From: a bacterium
Lineage (GTDB): Bacteria > Actinomycetota > Acidimicrobiia > Spongiisociales > Spongiisociaceae
Length of the DNA stretch: 64,000 bases
Reading direction: 5' to 3'
Assembly: GCA_026710435.1 (NCBI GenBank)
Contig: JAPOQZ010000179.1
Coordinates: forward strand, 1-64,000
This document shows positions 26,585 to 35,474 of the stretch, one piece after another. Position 1 is the first letter of the stretch. Each line of letters starts with the position of its first letter. The notes under the pieces are model-generated. The model saw only the letters and a program-made list of their open reading frames with translations, ran no database searches and was not told the origin of the DNA. Both the position numbers and the translations under genes were made by a program.

Positions 26585-27520
26585 ATGAAGCTACTGGCTG
26601 TCCGCACCGTCTACATGGTGCTGATCGTGCTGGTGTCCTCGGTCGCCGTGTTCTACGCGATCCGGCTCTCCGGAGGCGACGCCGTGGCTGCGGTGATCCA
26701 ACCCGGATCGGCCTCGCTCGAAGCGCGCGAGCAGTTGCGCGAACTGTGGGGTCTGAACCTACCTATCCACGAACAGTACTTCACCTACATGAGCAGGCTA
26801 CTGCGAGGTGACCTCGGCAACTCGTTGACGAACAGCACCCCCATCGTCGACATGCTGGTCGTCCATGGCCGCAATAGCCTGATCCTCGGGGGAGCGGCCT
26901 TCTTCCTGGTGTTCGCTCTGGGAGTCCCCTTGGGAATCCTGGCGGCGGTCTGGCGTAACAGCGCGGCGGACGCGTCGATCATGACCTTCTCGGTCGCGGG
27001 GATGGCGATTCCGAACTTCTGGCTGGCCCTGCTCGCCGTCTGGCTGTTCGCTTCAACCCTCCACTGGCTGCCCACCGCCGGGTGTTGCAGCCCGCGCCAC
27101 CTGATGATGCCCGCCGTTGTGCTGGCCATGGAAGGCCTCGCGCTGACGGTTCGCATGACACGCTCCGCCATGCTCGAGAACCTGGAGAGGGATTTCGTTC
27201 GGACCCTACGGGCTGGAGGGTTGTCCGAGATGAGGGTCATCGGAAGACACGTGCTCCGCAATGCCTTGATACCGCTCGTGTCGCTCGCCGGTCTGCGGCT
27301 CGGACAGATCGTGGGCTACGCGCTGGTGGTCGAGGCGGTGTTCGGGTGGCCCGGCTTGGGACAGGTGCTGGTAAACGCCGTGCTGCGACGGGACTACCCG
27401 GTTGCGCAGTTCTTCTCGCTGGTGCTCGTGGCGCTGGTCGTGCTTGGCAACTGGCTGGCGGACCTGGGGTACCTCGCTGCCAATCCCCGCCTTCGCACGG
27501 CAAGGCTCCGGGGCGTATGA
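26585..27520 (+). CDS. ABC transporter permease, DppB type (paralogue 1)
   Basis: A 311-residue inner-membrane permease of the OppB/DppB family with about six membrane helices. The N-terminal VAVFYAIRLSGGDAVA and the early DLGNSLTN match the family; the EAA-like loop is FVRTLRAGGLSEMRVIGRHVLRNALIPL near residue 210. AAGGTGG precedes the ATG. It is closely related to the third permease gene at 28481 rather than to the middle one. It should pair with a DppC-type partner. Confidence 0.9.
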   Translation: MKLLAVRTVYMVLIVLVSSVAVFYAIRLSGGDAVAAVIQPGSASLEAREQLRELWGLNLPIHEQYFTYMSRLLRGDLGNSLTNSTPIVDMLVVHGRNSLILGGAAFFLVFALGVPLGILAAVWRNSAADASIMTFSVAGMAIPNFWLALLAVWLFASTLHWLPTAGCCSPRHLMMPAVVLAMEGLALTVRMTRSAMLENLERDFVRTLRAGGLSEMRVIGRHVLRNALIPLVSLAGLRLGQIVGYALVVEAVFGWPGLGQVLVNAVLRRDYPVAQFFSLVLVALVVLGNWLADLGYLAANPRLRTARLRGV

Positions 27521-27542
27521 TTCCTGCGGAGCCGGACGACTG

Positions 27543-28484
27543 ATGGTGGCCGAGCAGATGAGTTCCCATCTCGAGGCGTGGAACCTACGCCTCGCCGAAT
27601 ACGAGGAGAGTCGGCGCGTTGGCCCTGTGCGCGCCGCGTTCGAACGCATGCGCAGGAACAAGCTGCTGCTGCTGGGCAGTGCCCTGGGTGTTCTGGTCCT
27701 CGGTGCGGGCCTCTTGGGGCCGATCATTTCCGGTGTCGACCCGACCATCCAGAGTTTCGCCACCACCAACCGCCCGCCGGGGGCCGAGGGTCACCTATTG
27801 GGAACCGACCACCTGGGACGGGACTTGGCGGTGCGCCTGTTTGTAGGCATCAGGGTGAGCCTGATGGTGGCCGCCGGTGTCACGCTGCTCTCTCTCATTC
27901 TCGGGCTCTTGCTGGGCATGATCGGCGGATTCCTCGGTGGATGGAGGGACCGCACGATCCGGGGAGTGGTCGACTTCGTCTGGGGCTTCCCGCTCATCCT
28001 GGTTGCCGTCCTGTTCGCCGGCGGGCTGGGTGGAGGCCTATTCCCGGTGATCCTGGCGGTCGGTCTGGTCAACACGGCAGCGATCGCCCGCGTGGTTCGG
28101 GGCGAGGTCCTGGCTCTGAGCGAGCGCGAGTTCGTCGAGGCGGCGCGGGCGGGTGGCCTGTCCACGACCAGGATCATGGCCAAGCACATCTTCCCGAACA
28201 TCCTCGCCCCTGCGCTGGTTCTCGCTTCCTACTACGTAGCGGTGGCGGTCATCGCCGAGGCCGCCCTGTCCTTCATCGGTTTGGGCGCGCAGCCTCCGAC
28301 CCCGAGCTTGGGGACCATGGTGTCCGACGGCCGCGACTACCTCCAGCTGAATCATTGGCAGTCGACCATACCCGGTTTGACCATCGTCCTGCTGGTTCTG
28401 GCGGTTTCGTTAATCGGCGACGGCTTGCGGGACGTGTTCGACCCGAGACTGCGCCACGAGGCTAAGGGGGTCGAGGAAGAATGA
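27543..28484 (+). CDS. ABC transporter permease, DppC type
   Basis: A 313-residue permease of the OppC/DppC family: N-terminal cytosolic helix with RRNKLLLLGS, then HLLGTDHLGRDLAVRLFVGIRVSL, and the EAA loop FVEAARAGGLSTTRIMAKHIFPN. Six membrane spans. It follows permease 1 by 22 bases and overlaps the next permease gene by 4 bases. It is the only DppC-type subunit in the locus, so both DppB-type paralogues must compete for it or use another partner. Confidence 0.9.
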   Translation: MVAEQMSSHLEAWNLRLAEYEESRRVGPVRAAFERMRRNKLLLLGSALGVLVLGAGLLGPIISGVDPTIQSFATTNRPPGAEGHLLGTDHLGRDLAVRLFVGIRVSLMVAAGVTLLSLILGLLLGMIGGFLGGWRDRTIRGVVDFVWGFPLILVAVLFAGGLGGGLFPVILAVGLVNTAAIARVVRGEVLALSEREFVEAARAGGLSTTRIMAKHIFPNILAPALVLASYYVAVAVIAEAALSFIGLGAQPPTPSLGTMVSDGRDYLQLNHWQSTIPGLTIVLLVLAVSLIGDGLRDVFDPRLRHEAKGVEEE

Positions 28485-29398
28485 AACGGATCCTCGCTCG
28501 CACCATCTACATGGTGATCGTCCTCGTGCTGTCGTCGATCGCGGTGTTCTACGCCATCCGCCTGTCCGGGGGAGACGCGGTAGCTGCCCGGGTCCCTGCT
28601 TCCGCATCCGCGGAGGAGCGCGAGGCGGTGAGGGAACAACTGGGTCTCAACGACCCCTTCCACGAACAGTACTTCCAATACGTAGGACGGATCCTCTCCG
28701 GGGATCTGGGCAATTCCCTCACCAACAACGCACAGATCTCCACTCTGATCACCGAACACGGCAAGAACAGCCTCATCCTCGGCGCGGCTGCATTCGCTCT
28801 GGTCTTCGGGTTGGGTATACCGCTCGGCATGCTCGCGTCCCTGCGTAGAAACTCGTGGTGGGACGGGGGGATAATGACGTTCTCCGTCGCGGGGATGGCG
28901 GTACCGAACTTCTGGCTGGCCCTGCTGGCAGTCTGGTTGTTCGCCTCGGTACTGGGATGGCTCCCGTCCGCCGGATGCTGTGAACCAAAGCAACTCGTAC
29001 TCCCCGCCGTGGTGCTTGCGATGGAAGGAATGGCGCTCACCGTACGCATGACCCGCTCCGCCATGCTGGAGAACCTCAACCAGGACTTCGTACGTACCCT
29101 GCGGGCGGGTGGCCTGTCCGAAGCGAAGGTGGTCGGCAAGCACGTCTTCCGCAATGCCTTGGTGCCGATCGTCTCGCTGGCCGGGCTCCGCATCGGGCAG
29201 ATAGTCGGTTACGCCCTGGTCGTGGAGACCATATTCGGCTGGCCCGGTCTGGGCCAGGTACTCGTCAACGCCGTCTTGCGGCGCGACTACCCGGTTGCAC
29301 AGTTCTTCTCCCTCGTACTGGTAACCATCGTCCTGCTCAGCAACTGGCTTGCCGATGTCGGCTACACGGTCGTCAACCCCCGCCTCAGGAAAGCATGA
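28481..29398 (+). CDS. ABC transporter permease, DppB type (paralogue 2)
   Basis: A 305-residue permease nearly collinear with the 26585 gene: shared SGGDAVA, GDLGNSLTN, MTFSVAGMA.PNFWLALLAVWLFAS and EAA loop FVRTLRAGGLSEAKVVGKHVFRN. By eye around two thirds of residues are identical. ATG overlaps the DppC stop, and the stop overlaps the ATPase start, so the cluster is translationally coupled. The N-terminal substrate-proximal loops differ most (VPASASAEEREA instead of IQPGSASLEARE). Confidence 0.9.
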   Translation: MKRILARTIYMVIVLVLSSIAVFYAIRLSGGDAVAARVPASASAEEREAVREQLGLNDPFHEQYFQYVGRILSGDLGNSLTNNAQISTLITEHGKNSLILGAAAFALVFGLGIPLGMLASLRRNSWWDGGIMTFSVAGMAVPNFWLALLAVWLFASVLGWLPSAGCCEPKQLVLPAVVLAMEGMALTVRMTRSAMLENLNQDFVRTLRAGGLSEAKVVGKHVFRNALVPIVSLAGLRIGQIVGYALVVETIFGWPGLGQVLVNAVLRRDYPVAQFFSLVLVTIVLLSNWLADVGYTVVNPRLRKA

Positions 29399-30429
29399 TG
29401 ACACAAGGTCTCGGTCGCATCCGTGGGGCGAATGGCCTGGACGAATCGGCACCGACCCCGCTCATATCGTTGCGAGGCCTCCGCACCGCGGTCACGACCC
29501 GCGGAGAATCGTTCGATGTGGTGCAGGATCTCTCGCTGGACATTTACCCGAACGAGATACTCTGCCTGGTAGGGGAGAGCGGCTGCGGGAAGAGCATCAC
29601 CGCTCTCTCGATCATGGGCCTGCTCCCGACCCCGCCGGTGCGAGTCCGGACAGGCGAGATCCTTTTCAAGGGCGAGGATCTACTGAAGTTCAAAAAGCGC
29701 CGGATGCGAGAGATCCGCTCCGATTCGATCTCGATGATCTTCCAGGATCCTCTTACATCGCTCGACCCGGTCTTCACGGTGGGGAACCTGATCTCCGAGG
29801 TCATCCGAGCCCACCGCGAGATAGATTCCCGAGGAGCCCGGGAGATGGCCGGAGAGGTACTCACCAAAGTCGGGCTGCCGGATCCCATCAAACGGCTCGA
29901 CTCCTACCCCCACCAACTCTCCGGCGGGATGCGCCAGCGGGTGATGATCGCCCTGGCTCTGGTTCTGGACCCTGACATCCTGATCGCCGACGAGCCCACC
30001 ACCGCTCTCGATGTAACCGTCCAAGCCCAGATCCTCGACCAGTTGATCCACGAGCAACGCGAGCGGCACATGTCGATGCTGTTGATCACTCATGACCTGG
30101 CGGTGGTGGCGGCGGTCGCCGACCGGGTCGCGGTCATGTACGCAGGGGAGATCGTTGAGCAGGCGCCCGTCGATGAACTGTTCGAAGATCCCCGGCACCC
30201 CTATACGCAGGGGTTGCTGCGGGCGCTACCGCAGGTCAGCATCACGAGGCACCGCCTGGAGCCGATTCCCGGCCTGGTACCGCCTCCCCAACTCATGCCG
30301 CCGGGTTGCCGTTTCGCTCCCCGCTGCCCGCATGCCATCGATCGTTGCTGGACCGAGCATCCAGACCTGACCGGAGAGGATGACGGCCGGATCTTCCGTT
30401 GCTTCAACCCCCAGCCGTTCACCTCTTGA
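29395..30429 (+). CDS. Peptide-type ABC transporter ATP-binding protein (DppD-like)
   Basis: A 344-residue ATPase. Walker A GESGCGKS near residue 60, Q-loop FQDPLTSLDPVF, signature LSGGMRQRV, Walker B ILIADEPTTALD and switch His in LLITHDLAVV. The C-terminal oligopeptide-transporter extension has the Cys-rich GCRFAPRCPHAIDRC motif, associated with an Fe-S cluster in several homologues. It overlaps the permease gene by 4 bases. The expected DppF partner is not adjacent, but a candidate is encoded at 34249-35277. Confidence 0.92.
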   Translation: MMTQGLGRIRGANGLDESAPTPLISLRGLRTAVTTRGESFDVVQDLSLDIYPNEILCLVGESGCGKSITALSIMGLLPTPPVRVRTGEILFKGEDLLKFKKRRMREIRSDSISMIFQDPLTSLDPVFTVGNLISEVIRAHREIDSRGAREMAGEVLTKVGLPDPIKRLDSYPHQLSGGMRQRVMIALALVLDPDILIADEPTTALDVTVQAQILDQLIHEQRERHMSMLLITHDLAVVAAVADRVAVMYAGEIVEQAPVDELFEDPRHPYTQGLLRALPQVSITRHRLEPIPGLVPPPQLMPPGCRFAPRCPHAIDRCWTEHPDLTGEDDGRIFRCFNPQPFTS

Positions 30430-31115
30430 TGGGATCCGCTCCGGTCGCAATTGCGATCCGACTCCAGGACGGGCTCATCCTCAGAGGTCACGAGTGGTCG
30501 AGAGACGGTCCCGCCGTGGTGTTCGTGCATGACCTGGGCGACGACCTCGACGCATGGGGCACCGTGACAGCACGCGTGGCGGCAGAAGGATTTAGGGTGA
30601 TCAGCGTGGAGCTCAGGGGTCATGGCCTCTCCGACGGCGAGCCGGATCCTGACACCGTGCAGAGCGACATGGAGCGAATGCTGGACGAGATCACCGTGTC
30701 GTTCGGACCGGTGGCGGTGGTCGCCTACGGGTCGGTGACCAGGTCCCTCCTGTTCCTGGACTCGGACCGTGGGGCCCCCGTCCACGTGATGGTGGCGCCG
30801 CTTCCCGGAAACCCGCGGTCCATCGATTGGCGAACAACGAGCAGGGCTATGCGGCTCGTCCTGTCCGGCAGCCTCAGCGCTGAGGTCACCGAACACGTCG
30901 ACTTCACATACCCGAGGCTGAAAGGCCAGAGGATGCAGGTCAGCGCGGCGTCGGACCGGACCGGACCGGCCCTTCTGATTGACCAGCCACAGTTGGTCGA
31001 GCACATGACGATGTTTCTGAGGCGCTACCTGACCGGCTATCACCTATCGTGGATCGCGGATCACGCCGAGCAGATCGAAGCGGTGCGAGCCGAACGTCTG
31101 GCCGCCGACGGCTGA
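30429..31115 (+). CDS. Small alpha/beta-hydrolase-fold protein
   Basis: A 228-residue protein with VVFVHDLGDD near residue 30 (oxyanion-loop position) and VELRGHGLSDGEPD. Those two patterns are typical alpha/beta hydrolase strand-loop elements. The expected nucleophile elbow is only AYGSVTRS, which lacks the usual small residues either side of the serine. No cap domain is evident. The ATG shares its first base with the ATPase stop (TGATG). It may be a diverged hydrolase or a non-enzymatic helper; coupling to the transporter suggests a role with imported substrate. Confidence 0.6.
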   Translation: MGSAPVAIAIRLQDGLILRGHEWSRDGPAVVFVHDLGDDLDAWGTVTARVAAEGFRVISVELRGHGLSDGEPDPDTVQSDMERMLDEITVSFGPVAVVAYGSVTRSLLFLDSDRGAPVHVMVAPLPGNPRSIDWRTTSRAMRLVLSGSLSAEVTEHVDFTYPRLKGQRMQVSAASDRTGPALLIDQPQLVEHMTMFLRRYLTGYHLSWIADHAEQIEAVRAERLAADG

Positions 31116-31155
31116 CGCTCCGAGCCGCCGAACAAGACGATTGGAGGACACCCGA

Positions 31156-32028
31156 ATGGCAGTAGTCGATGCCCACCTGCACCTGTTCAAGGCTCACAGC
31201 GAGGCCTACCCCCGATTGGTCTTCGAAGGCATGGTGCCCGCCGAACGCCAGGAACCTGCCGAGGAGTTGCTGGAAGCGATGGAGGGCGCGGGCGTGGATC
31301 ACGCCGTCGTCGTCCCGCTATCGGCCCACGACCGTTACCTGGCCGAACTCCTGGCGGACTATCCTGGCAGGTTCGCCGGCGTCGGGGTATACGACGAGGA
31401 GGCGGAGGACGGTGCGGGACAGGTGGCTCGCCGGGCCGACCAGGCCGGGATCCAGGGGCTTCGCTTCTACGGGTTCGGGGGAGAGGAAGGGCAGGCACCC
31501 GAGACCCTGGACGTGTTCCCGACCCTCGAGGCGATGCGCGACCACGACATGAAGGTGTGGTTCTACGGCTCGCCCGACCAGGTGGGCCTGCTCGATGGGA
31601 CCATGAAGCTGCTCCCCGGGCTGAAGGTGGTGCTCAACCACCTGGGGTTCTGTCCCGACATCTGGATGGAACTGGCGATCGACGAGTACATGCGACCCAG
31701 GTTCGACATCCCGCTCCCGCCCGACTCGCTCGAGTTGATCGAACAGTTGGCGGCCGACCACCCCGACGACCTCTACGTACACGTATCCGGACAGTACGCC
31801 TTCACCCAGACCGACTACCCGAATCCTGACCTGCAGGAGGTCGTGGATCGTATCTACGCCGCCTTCGGCGCGGACCGGATGCTGAACGCCTCCGACTGGC
31901 CCTGGATCAAGGTGCAGCCCGGATACGCCGAAGTCCTGTCCCTCGTGGATCACTACCTACCCGGCCTCAACGCCGAGGAACGGGCGGCTATCCGTGGCGG
32001 GACGGCGAAGTCCCTGTTCAACTTCTGA
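31156..32028 (+). CDS. Amidohydrolase-superfamily TIM-barrel protein
   Basis: A 290-residue metal-dependent hydrolase. DAHLHLF at the N terminus provides the HxH metal motif; KVVLNHLGF near residue 160 and the late NASDWPW supply the later histidine and aspartate. This matches the short amidohydrolases that include 2-pyrone-4,6-dicarboxylate lactonase relatives. GGAGG eight bases upstream supports the ATG at 31156. It follows the transporter operon by 40 bases. Its last 11 bases overlap the convergent aminotransferase 3' end. Substrate unknown. Confidence 0.82.
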   Translation: MAVVDAHLHLFKAHSEAYPRLVFEGMVPAERQEPAEELLEAMEGAGVDHAVVVPLSAHDRYLAELLADYPGRFAGVGVYDEEAEDGAGQVARRADQAGIQGLRFYGFGGEEGQAPETLDVFPTLEAMRDHDMKVWFYGSPDQVGLLDGTMKLLPGLKVVLNHLGFCPDIWMELAIDEYMRPRFDIPLPPDSLELIEQLAADHPDDLYVHVSGQYAFTQTDYPNPDLQEVVDRIYAAFGADRMLNASDWPWIKVQPGYAEVLSLVDHYLPGLNAEERAAIRGGTAKSLFNF

Positions 32029-33184
32029 GAGCAGCACCCCAGGTCTCGACAGCTTCGGCCAAGCGACTCACGCCCTCGAGCAGGGGATCGGTGGCGGTGG
32101 CGAGGGATACACGCACGTAATCACCGCTATCAGGCCCGAATGTGGTTCCCGGTACCACGGCCACACCGCGTTCCAGCACCAAGCGGCGGCCGAACTCGAG
32201 ATCGCTCAGTCCGCTACGGCTGATGTCCACCATCAGGTAGAAGGCTCCGGTGGGCCGCGCATATGGTATGCCCTCGGCATCGAGCAGATCGACGACGAGA
32301 TCTCGCCGCTCGTGGTAGGACTTGCGCATCTCGGCGACCACCTGTTGCGGTCCCGTAATAGCGGCGACGGCAGCCTTCTGGGCCGGGGCGTTCACGCAGG
32401 ACGTGATCGGTTCCTGAGCCTTGATCACACTCTCGGTCAACTCCGGTGGCGACACCAGGTACCCGACCCGCCATCCTGTCATGGCATAGGTCTTGGAGAA
32501 GCTGAAGAACGTGATCACGCGACCGTCGGGGTCGATCGGGCCGGCTGACACGGGGGGCGAGTCGAACCAGATCTCGTCGTAGACCTCGTCGGAGAGGATC
32601 CAAAGGTCGTAAGAGCGGGCCAGTTCGACCAACTCCTCGAGTTCCTCGCGCGGGGTGGTAGCGCCCGTGGGATTCCCCGGTGAGTTGAGAAGGAGCGCGG
32701 TGGTACGTTCCGTGATGTGCGGTTCGATGTGGGCCGCCTTCGGCACGAAGCCGTCCTCGGCGTGGAGGGGAAACCGGGCCGGACGTATGCCCAGCAGCTT
32801 CATCATGAGGTGGTAGTTGGGCCAACTCGGGTCGCTGAGGAGGATCTCCGAGCCGGGATTGGCGATGGCGGCGATGACGCTGTAGATACCGACCACCGAT
32901 CCGGGTGTGACCACGATCCGGTCCGGTGAAGCCTCGATGCCATTGCGAACCCGGACCTTCTCCGACAAGACCTCTCGTAGTTCAGGGATGCCGGCGTTGG
33001 GCGTGTACCGGGTGAAACCGCCCGCGGCGGCCTGGTGGGCGGCTTCGACGACATGTGCGGGTGTCTCGAAATTCGGCTCGCCGACCTCGAGGTGGATGGC
33101 GTCACCAACCGTCCAGGCCAGTTCCATGATCTCGCGGATACCGGAGCGGGGTAACGATCGGATGGCTCGCGACGGCTTCACCAT
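32018..33184 (-). CDS. PLP-dependent aminotransferase, class I/II
   Basis: A 388-residue fold-type I aminotransferase. LEVGEPNF, VTPGSVVGIY, LNSPGNPTGA, LSDEVYDEIW and FSFSKTYAMTGWRVGY (PLP lysine) are clear. Paralogue of 7765-8934. ATG at 33184 follows GAGGAGG. The frame continues upstream to 33244, but those codons fall in repeat copy 5 and have no homology. Downstream of the formamidase gene on the same strand, it may depend on read-through or on a promoter within or near the repeat. Confidence 0.88.
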   Translation of the reverse strand: MVKPSRAIRSLPRSGIREIMELAWTVGDAIHLEVGEPNFETPAHVVEAAHQAAAGGFTRYTPNAGIPELREVLSEKVRVRNGIEASPDRIVVTPGSVVGIYSVIAAIANPGSEILLSDPSWPNYHLMMKLLGIRPARFPLHAEDGFVPKAAHIEPHITERTTALLLNSPGNPTGATTPREELEELVELARSYDLWILSDEVYDEIWFDSPPVSAGPIDPDGRVITFFSFSKTYAMTGWRVGYLVSPPELTESVIKAQEPITSCVNAPAQKAAVAAITGPQQVVAEMRKSYHERRDLVVDLLDAEGIPYARPTGAFYLMVDISRSGLSDLEFGRRLVLERGVAVVPGTTFGPDSGDYVRVSLATATDPLLEGVSRLAEAVETWGAALRS

Positions 33185-33198
33185 TGGCTGTCCTCCTC

Positions 33199-33303
33199 GA
33201 AAAGCGTGCTGAGCAATCCACCAGCGGCCTGCCATCGCCGGCATGACTCCCTGGTCGGCGGACGGCAGGCCACAGCAATCGTCATCTGGTCAGCACCCTC
33301 TCA
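33199..33303 (+). repeat. Palindromic repeat, copy 5
   Basis: Worn outer end on the left (GTGCTGAGCAATCC remains); GGCCTGCC/GGCAGGCC inner stem and TCAGCACCCTC right end conserved. It separates two minus-strand genes. The TGA stop of the formamidase gene (33290-33292) is the element's TCA in reverse. The aminotransferase ribosome-binding site begins only a few bases past the left end. Confidence 0.88.
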
Positions 33304-34210
33304 CGTAACGTCGGTCTATTGCTGCCATGGCCGAGTACACGGGAGGCACAACCTGGCCCACCCGGACGGTACCCACCGCGCCGAGGAGCCGGTACGCCTC
33401 GGCCAGGCTGAATCTGCCGGTGTGTCGCAGACGCCGGGCCAGGTCATCGTAGGCGGCCCTCACCAGGTCTTCGAGATGTCCCGGCCCCGGCGACACGCTG
33501 CCCCATGCTCTGGTGGTGTTGACCTGCGGCAGACCCGAGAAACCTACCTCCTCCGGTGTGGAACGGGTGATGTTGAGGACTACGTCGGCCTGGCATTCGA
33601 TGGCTGACCGGTGTATCTCAGCGTCGCCCTGAGCCAGGTGGGCGTCTCCGAGCGAAACGAGGGCTCCGTCTACCGCAGCTCGCAAGACCACCGTGGACCC
33701 GGCTCTCACATCGGGCAGGTCGACATTCCCCAGGATCGCCGTCCCCTGCCGGAAGGAGAGCACCGGCTCCCCCGCCGGCGCAACTCCGATAGTGCCGACA
33801 AAGGGCCGGCAAGGGACCATCACAGGTCCTCTCGCCGTGGGTACGGCAACGCGATCACCGCTCCGGTGGCAGATGACCGTCTCGGCCTTGAAGGAGGGAT
33901 GCAGGGTGGGGGTCGTGTTCATGTAGCCGAAGCCCGTCACGGGCGCCCCCTCCACCCGCTCGATGTGCACTTGCACGCAGTCACCGGCTCTGACGCCATC
34001 GACCGAGATCGGGCCGGTGACCGGATTAGCGCCACCGATGCGCGCCATCACGTCGTCGAGAGTCTCGTATACGATTTCGGGACCGGTGATAGTGCCGCTG
34101 TGCGCGTCCTGGGTTTCTACGACGACCGACTCGCCTTGTTCCACCGAAATGGCCGGCTCCTGTCCGCCATCGAAGAAGAAGCTCGTCCGATCTCGGGTCA
34201 GCCGCCTCAT
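33290..34210 (-). CDS. Acetamidase/formamidase family protein
   Basis: A 306-residue FmdA/AmdA-family amidase. Characteristic pieces are VVVETQDAHSGTI near residue 30, NPVTGPISVDGVRAGD, GFGYMNTTPTLHP, GTIGVAPAGEPV, and GNVDLPDVRAGSTV with GDAHLAQGDAEIH. The family hydrolyses formamide, acetamide or related small amides to ammonia and acid. ATG at 34210 has GGGAGGAA upstream. It follows the DppF-type ATPase by 38 bases on the same strand. Its last residues (RGC) and stop are encoded by the repeat. Confidence 0.87.
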   Translation of the reverse strand: MRRLTRDRTSFFFDGGQEPAISVEQGESVVVETQDAHSGTITGPEIVYETLDDVMARIGGANPVTGPISVDGVRAGDCVQVHIERVEGAPVTGFGYMNTTPTLHPSFKAETVICHRSGDRVAVPTARGPVMVPCRPFVGTIGVAPAGEPVLSFRQGTAILGNVDLPDVRAGSTVVLRAAVDGALVSLGDAHLAQGDAEIHRSAIECQADVVLNITRSTPEEVGFSGLPQVNTTRAWGSVSPGPGHLEDLVRAAYDDLARRLRHTGRFSLAEAYRLLGAVGTVRVGQVVPPVYSAMAAIDRRYVRGC

Positions 34211-34248
34211 GCCCACGTTCCTCCCGCGAAGGTCAACCGGCGCGTCGT

Positions 34249-35277
34249 TCAGATTACGGTCTTCACTTCGGCGAAGTGACAAGCTACCCGATGTCCGGGC
34301 TCCCGCTCCTGGAGCGATGGTTCCTCAACCCGGCAGATCTCCTTGTCCTTGCCGACCGGACATCTGGTGTGGAAGCGGCATCCGGGCGGAGGGTTCAGGG
34401 GGCTGGGCACGTCTCCCTCCAGAAGGATGCGGGACCTCTGCCGCTGGAGCCGAGGATTGGGGGTCGGGACCGCCGAGAGCAGGGCGTGGGTGTAGGGGTG
34501 CATCGGCGCGGCGAACAACCGGTCGGTGCTGGCCTGCTCGACGATCTTGCCAAGGTACATGACCGCCGTGTCGTCGCAGATGTGCCTGACCACCGCCAGG
34601 TCGTGGGCGATGAACAGGTAGGTCAAGCCGAGTTGGTCCTGGAGCTCTTCCAGCAGGTTGAGAACCTGGGCCTGGATGGAAACGTCGAGCGCAGACACCG
34701 GCTCGTCCAGGATCAGGAAGCTCGGGTTGAGAGCGAGGGCTCTCGCCACTCCGATCCGCTGCCGCTGTCCACCGGAGAACTCGTGCGGATACCTGTCGGC
34801 GATGTTGGGATTCATACCTACCAGAGCCAGCAGTTCTCCCACCCGCTTGGCCCGGTCGGTTCGGGACATGTCGGTATGAACCTGCAGAAGTTCGCCGATG
34901 GCAGCTCCTACGGACATGCGCGGGTTGAGTGAGGCGAACGGATCCTGGAACACGATCTGCATGTGGCGACGCAACTCCCGCAGCTGGCGGCGATCGGCCG
35001 CGATCACGTCGATCTGCTCGCTGTCTCCACCTTCCAGAGGACGCCGCAGGACTACCTCGCCGGAGGTCGGTTCGATGAGGCGGAGGATGCTGCGCGCCGT
35101 GGTCGACTTGCCGCATCCCGACTCGCCCACGAGGCCCATTGTGGTACCCGAGCGGATTTCGAACGAGAGCCCCGCCACTGCCGAGACCTCTCCCTTCCCC
35201 CCGCCGAAGACCCCACCCCCCACGGTGAAGGTCTTGACCAGATCACGAACGGATAGAGCGGTGTTGGAATCTGTCAT
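34249..35277 (-). CDS. Peptide-type ABC transporter ATP-binding protein (DppF-like)
   Basis: A 342-residue ATPase. Walker A GESGCGKS near residue 54, [13 protein letters not shown]-loop, [13 protein letters not shown] signature, [13 protein letters not shown] Walker B, IAHDLAVV switch. A C-terminal GCRFHTRCP motif belongs to the oligopeptide-transporter extension. FASLNPRM and the [16 protein letters not shown] segment are typical of the DppF/OppF partner, so it probably completes the transporter encoded at 24576-30429 although it is on the other strand, 4 kb away. Confidence 0.9.
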   Translation of the reverse strand: MTDSNTALSVRDLVKTFTVGGGVFGGGKGEVSAVAGLSFEIRSGTTMGLVGESGCGKSTTARSILRLIEPTSGEVVLRRPLEGGDSEQIDVIAADRRQLRELRRHMQIVFQDPFASLNPRMSVGAAIGELLQVHTDMSRTDRAKRVGELLALVGMNPNIADRYPHEFSGGQRQRIGVARALALNPSFLILDEPVSALDVSIQAQVLNLLEELQDQLGLTYLFIAHDLAVVRHICDDTAVMYLGKIVEQASTDRLFAAPMHPYTHALLSAVPTPNPRLQRQRSRILLEGDVPSPLNPPPGCRFHTRCPVGKDKEICRVEEPSLQEREPGHRVACHFAEVKTVI

Positions 35278-35474
35278 CGGCGCGGCCTGCTGGTCCCATG
35301 GATCATGCGGGACTTATTCTACGCTTCCATCCGCGGCCCTGCCGCCGCTCGGAAAGTACCACCGATGCCTGACGGGCCGGCGCCATCGGCCCCTGCTCGT
35401 GTGGATAGTATGGACTGGGCACGCGCCTACGCGGCGGTGCCTCTACGCATTAGCGAGCAGAAAGGCGTATTGGG

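Noticed and set aside
33185-33244. N-terminal extension of the aminotransferase into repeat copy 5
   Set aside because: A better ribosome-binding site precedes the ATG at 33184, and the extra residues are repeat-encoded.
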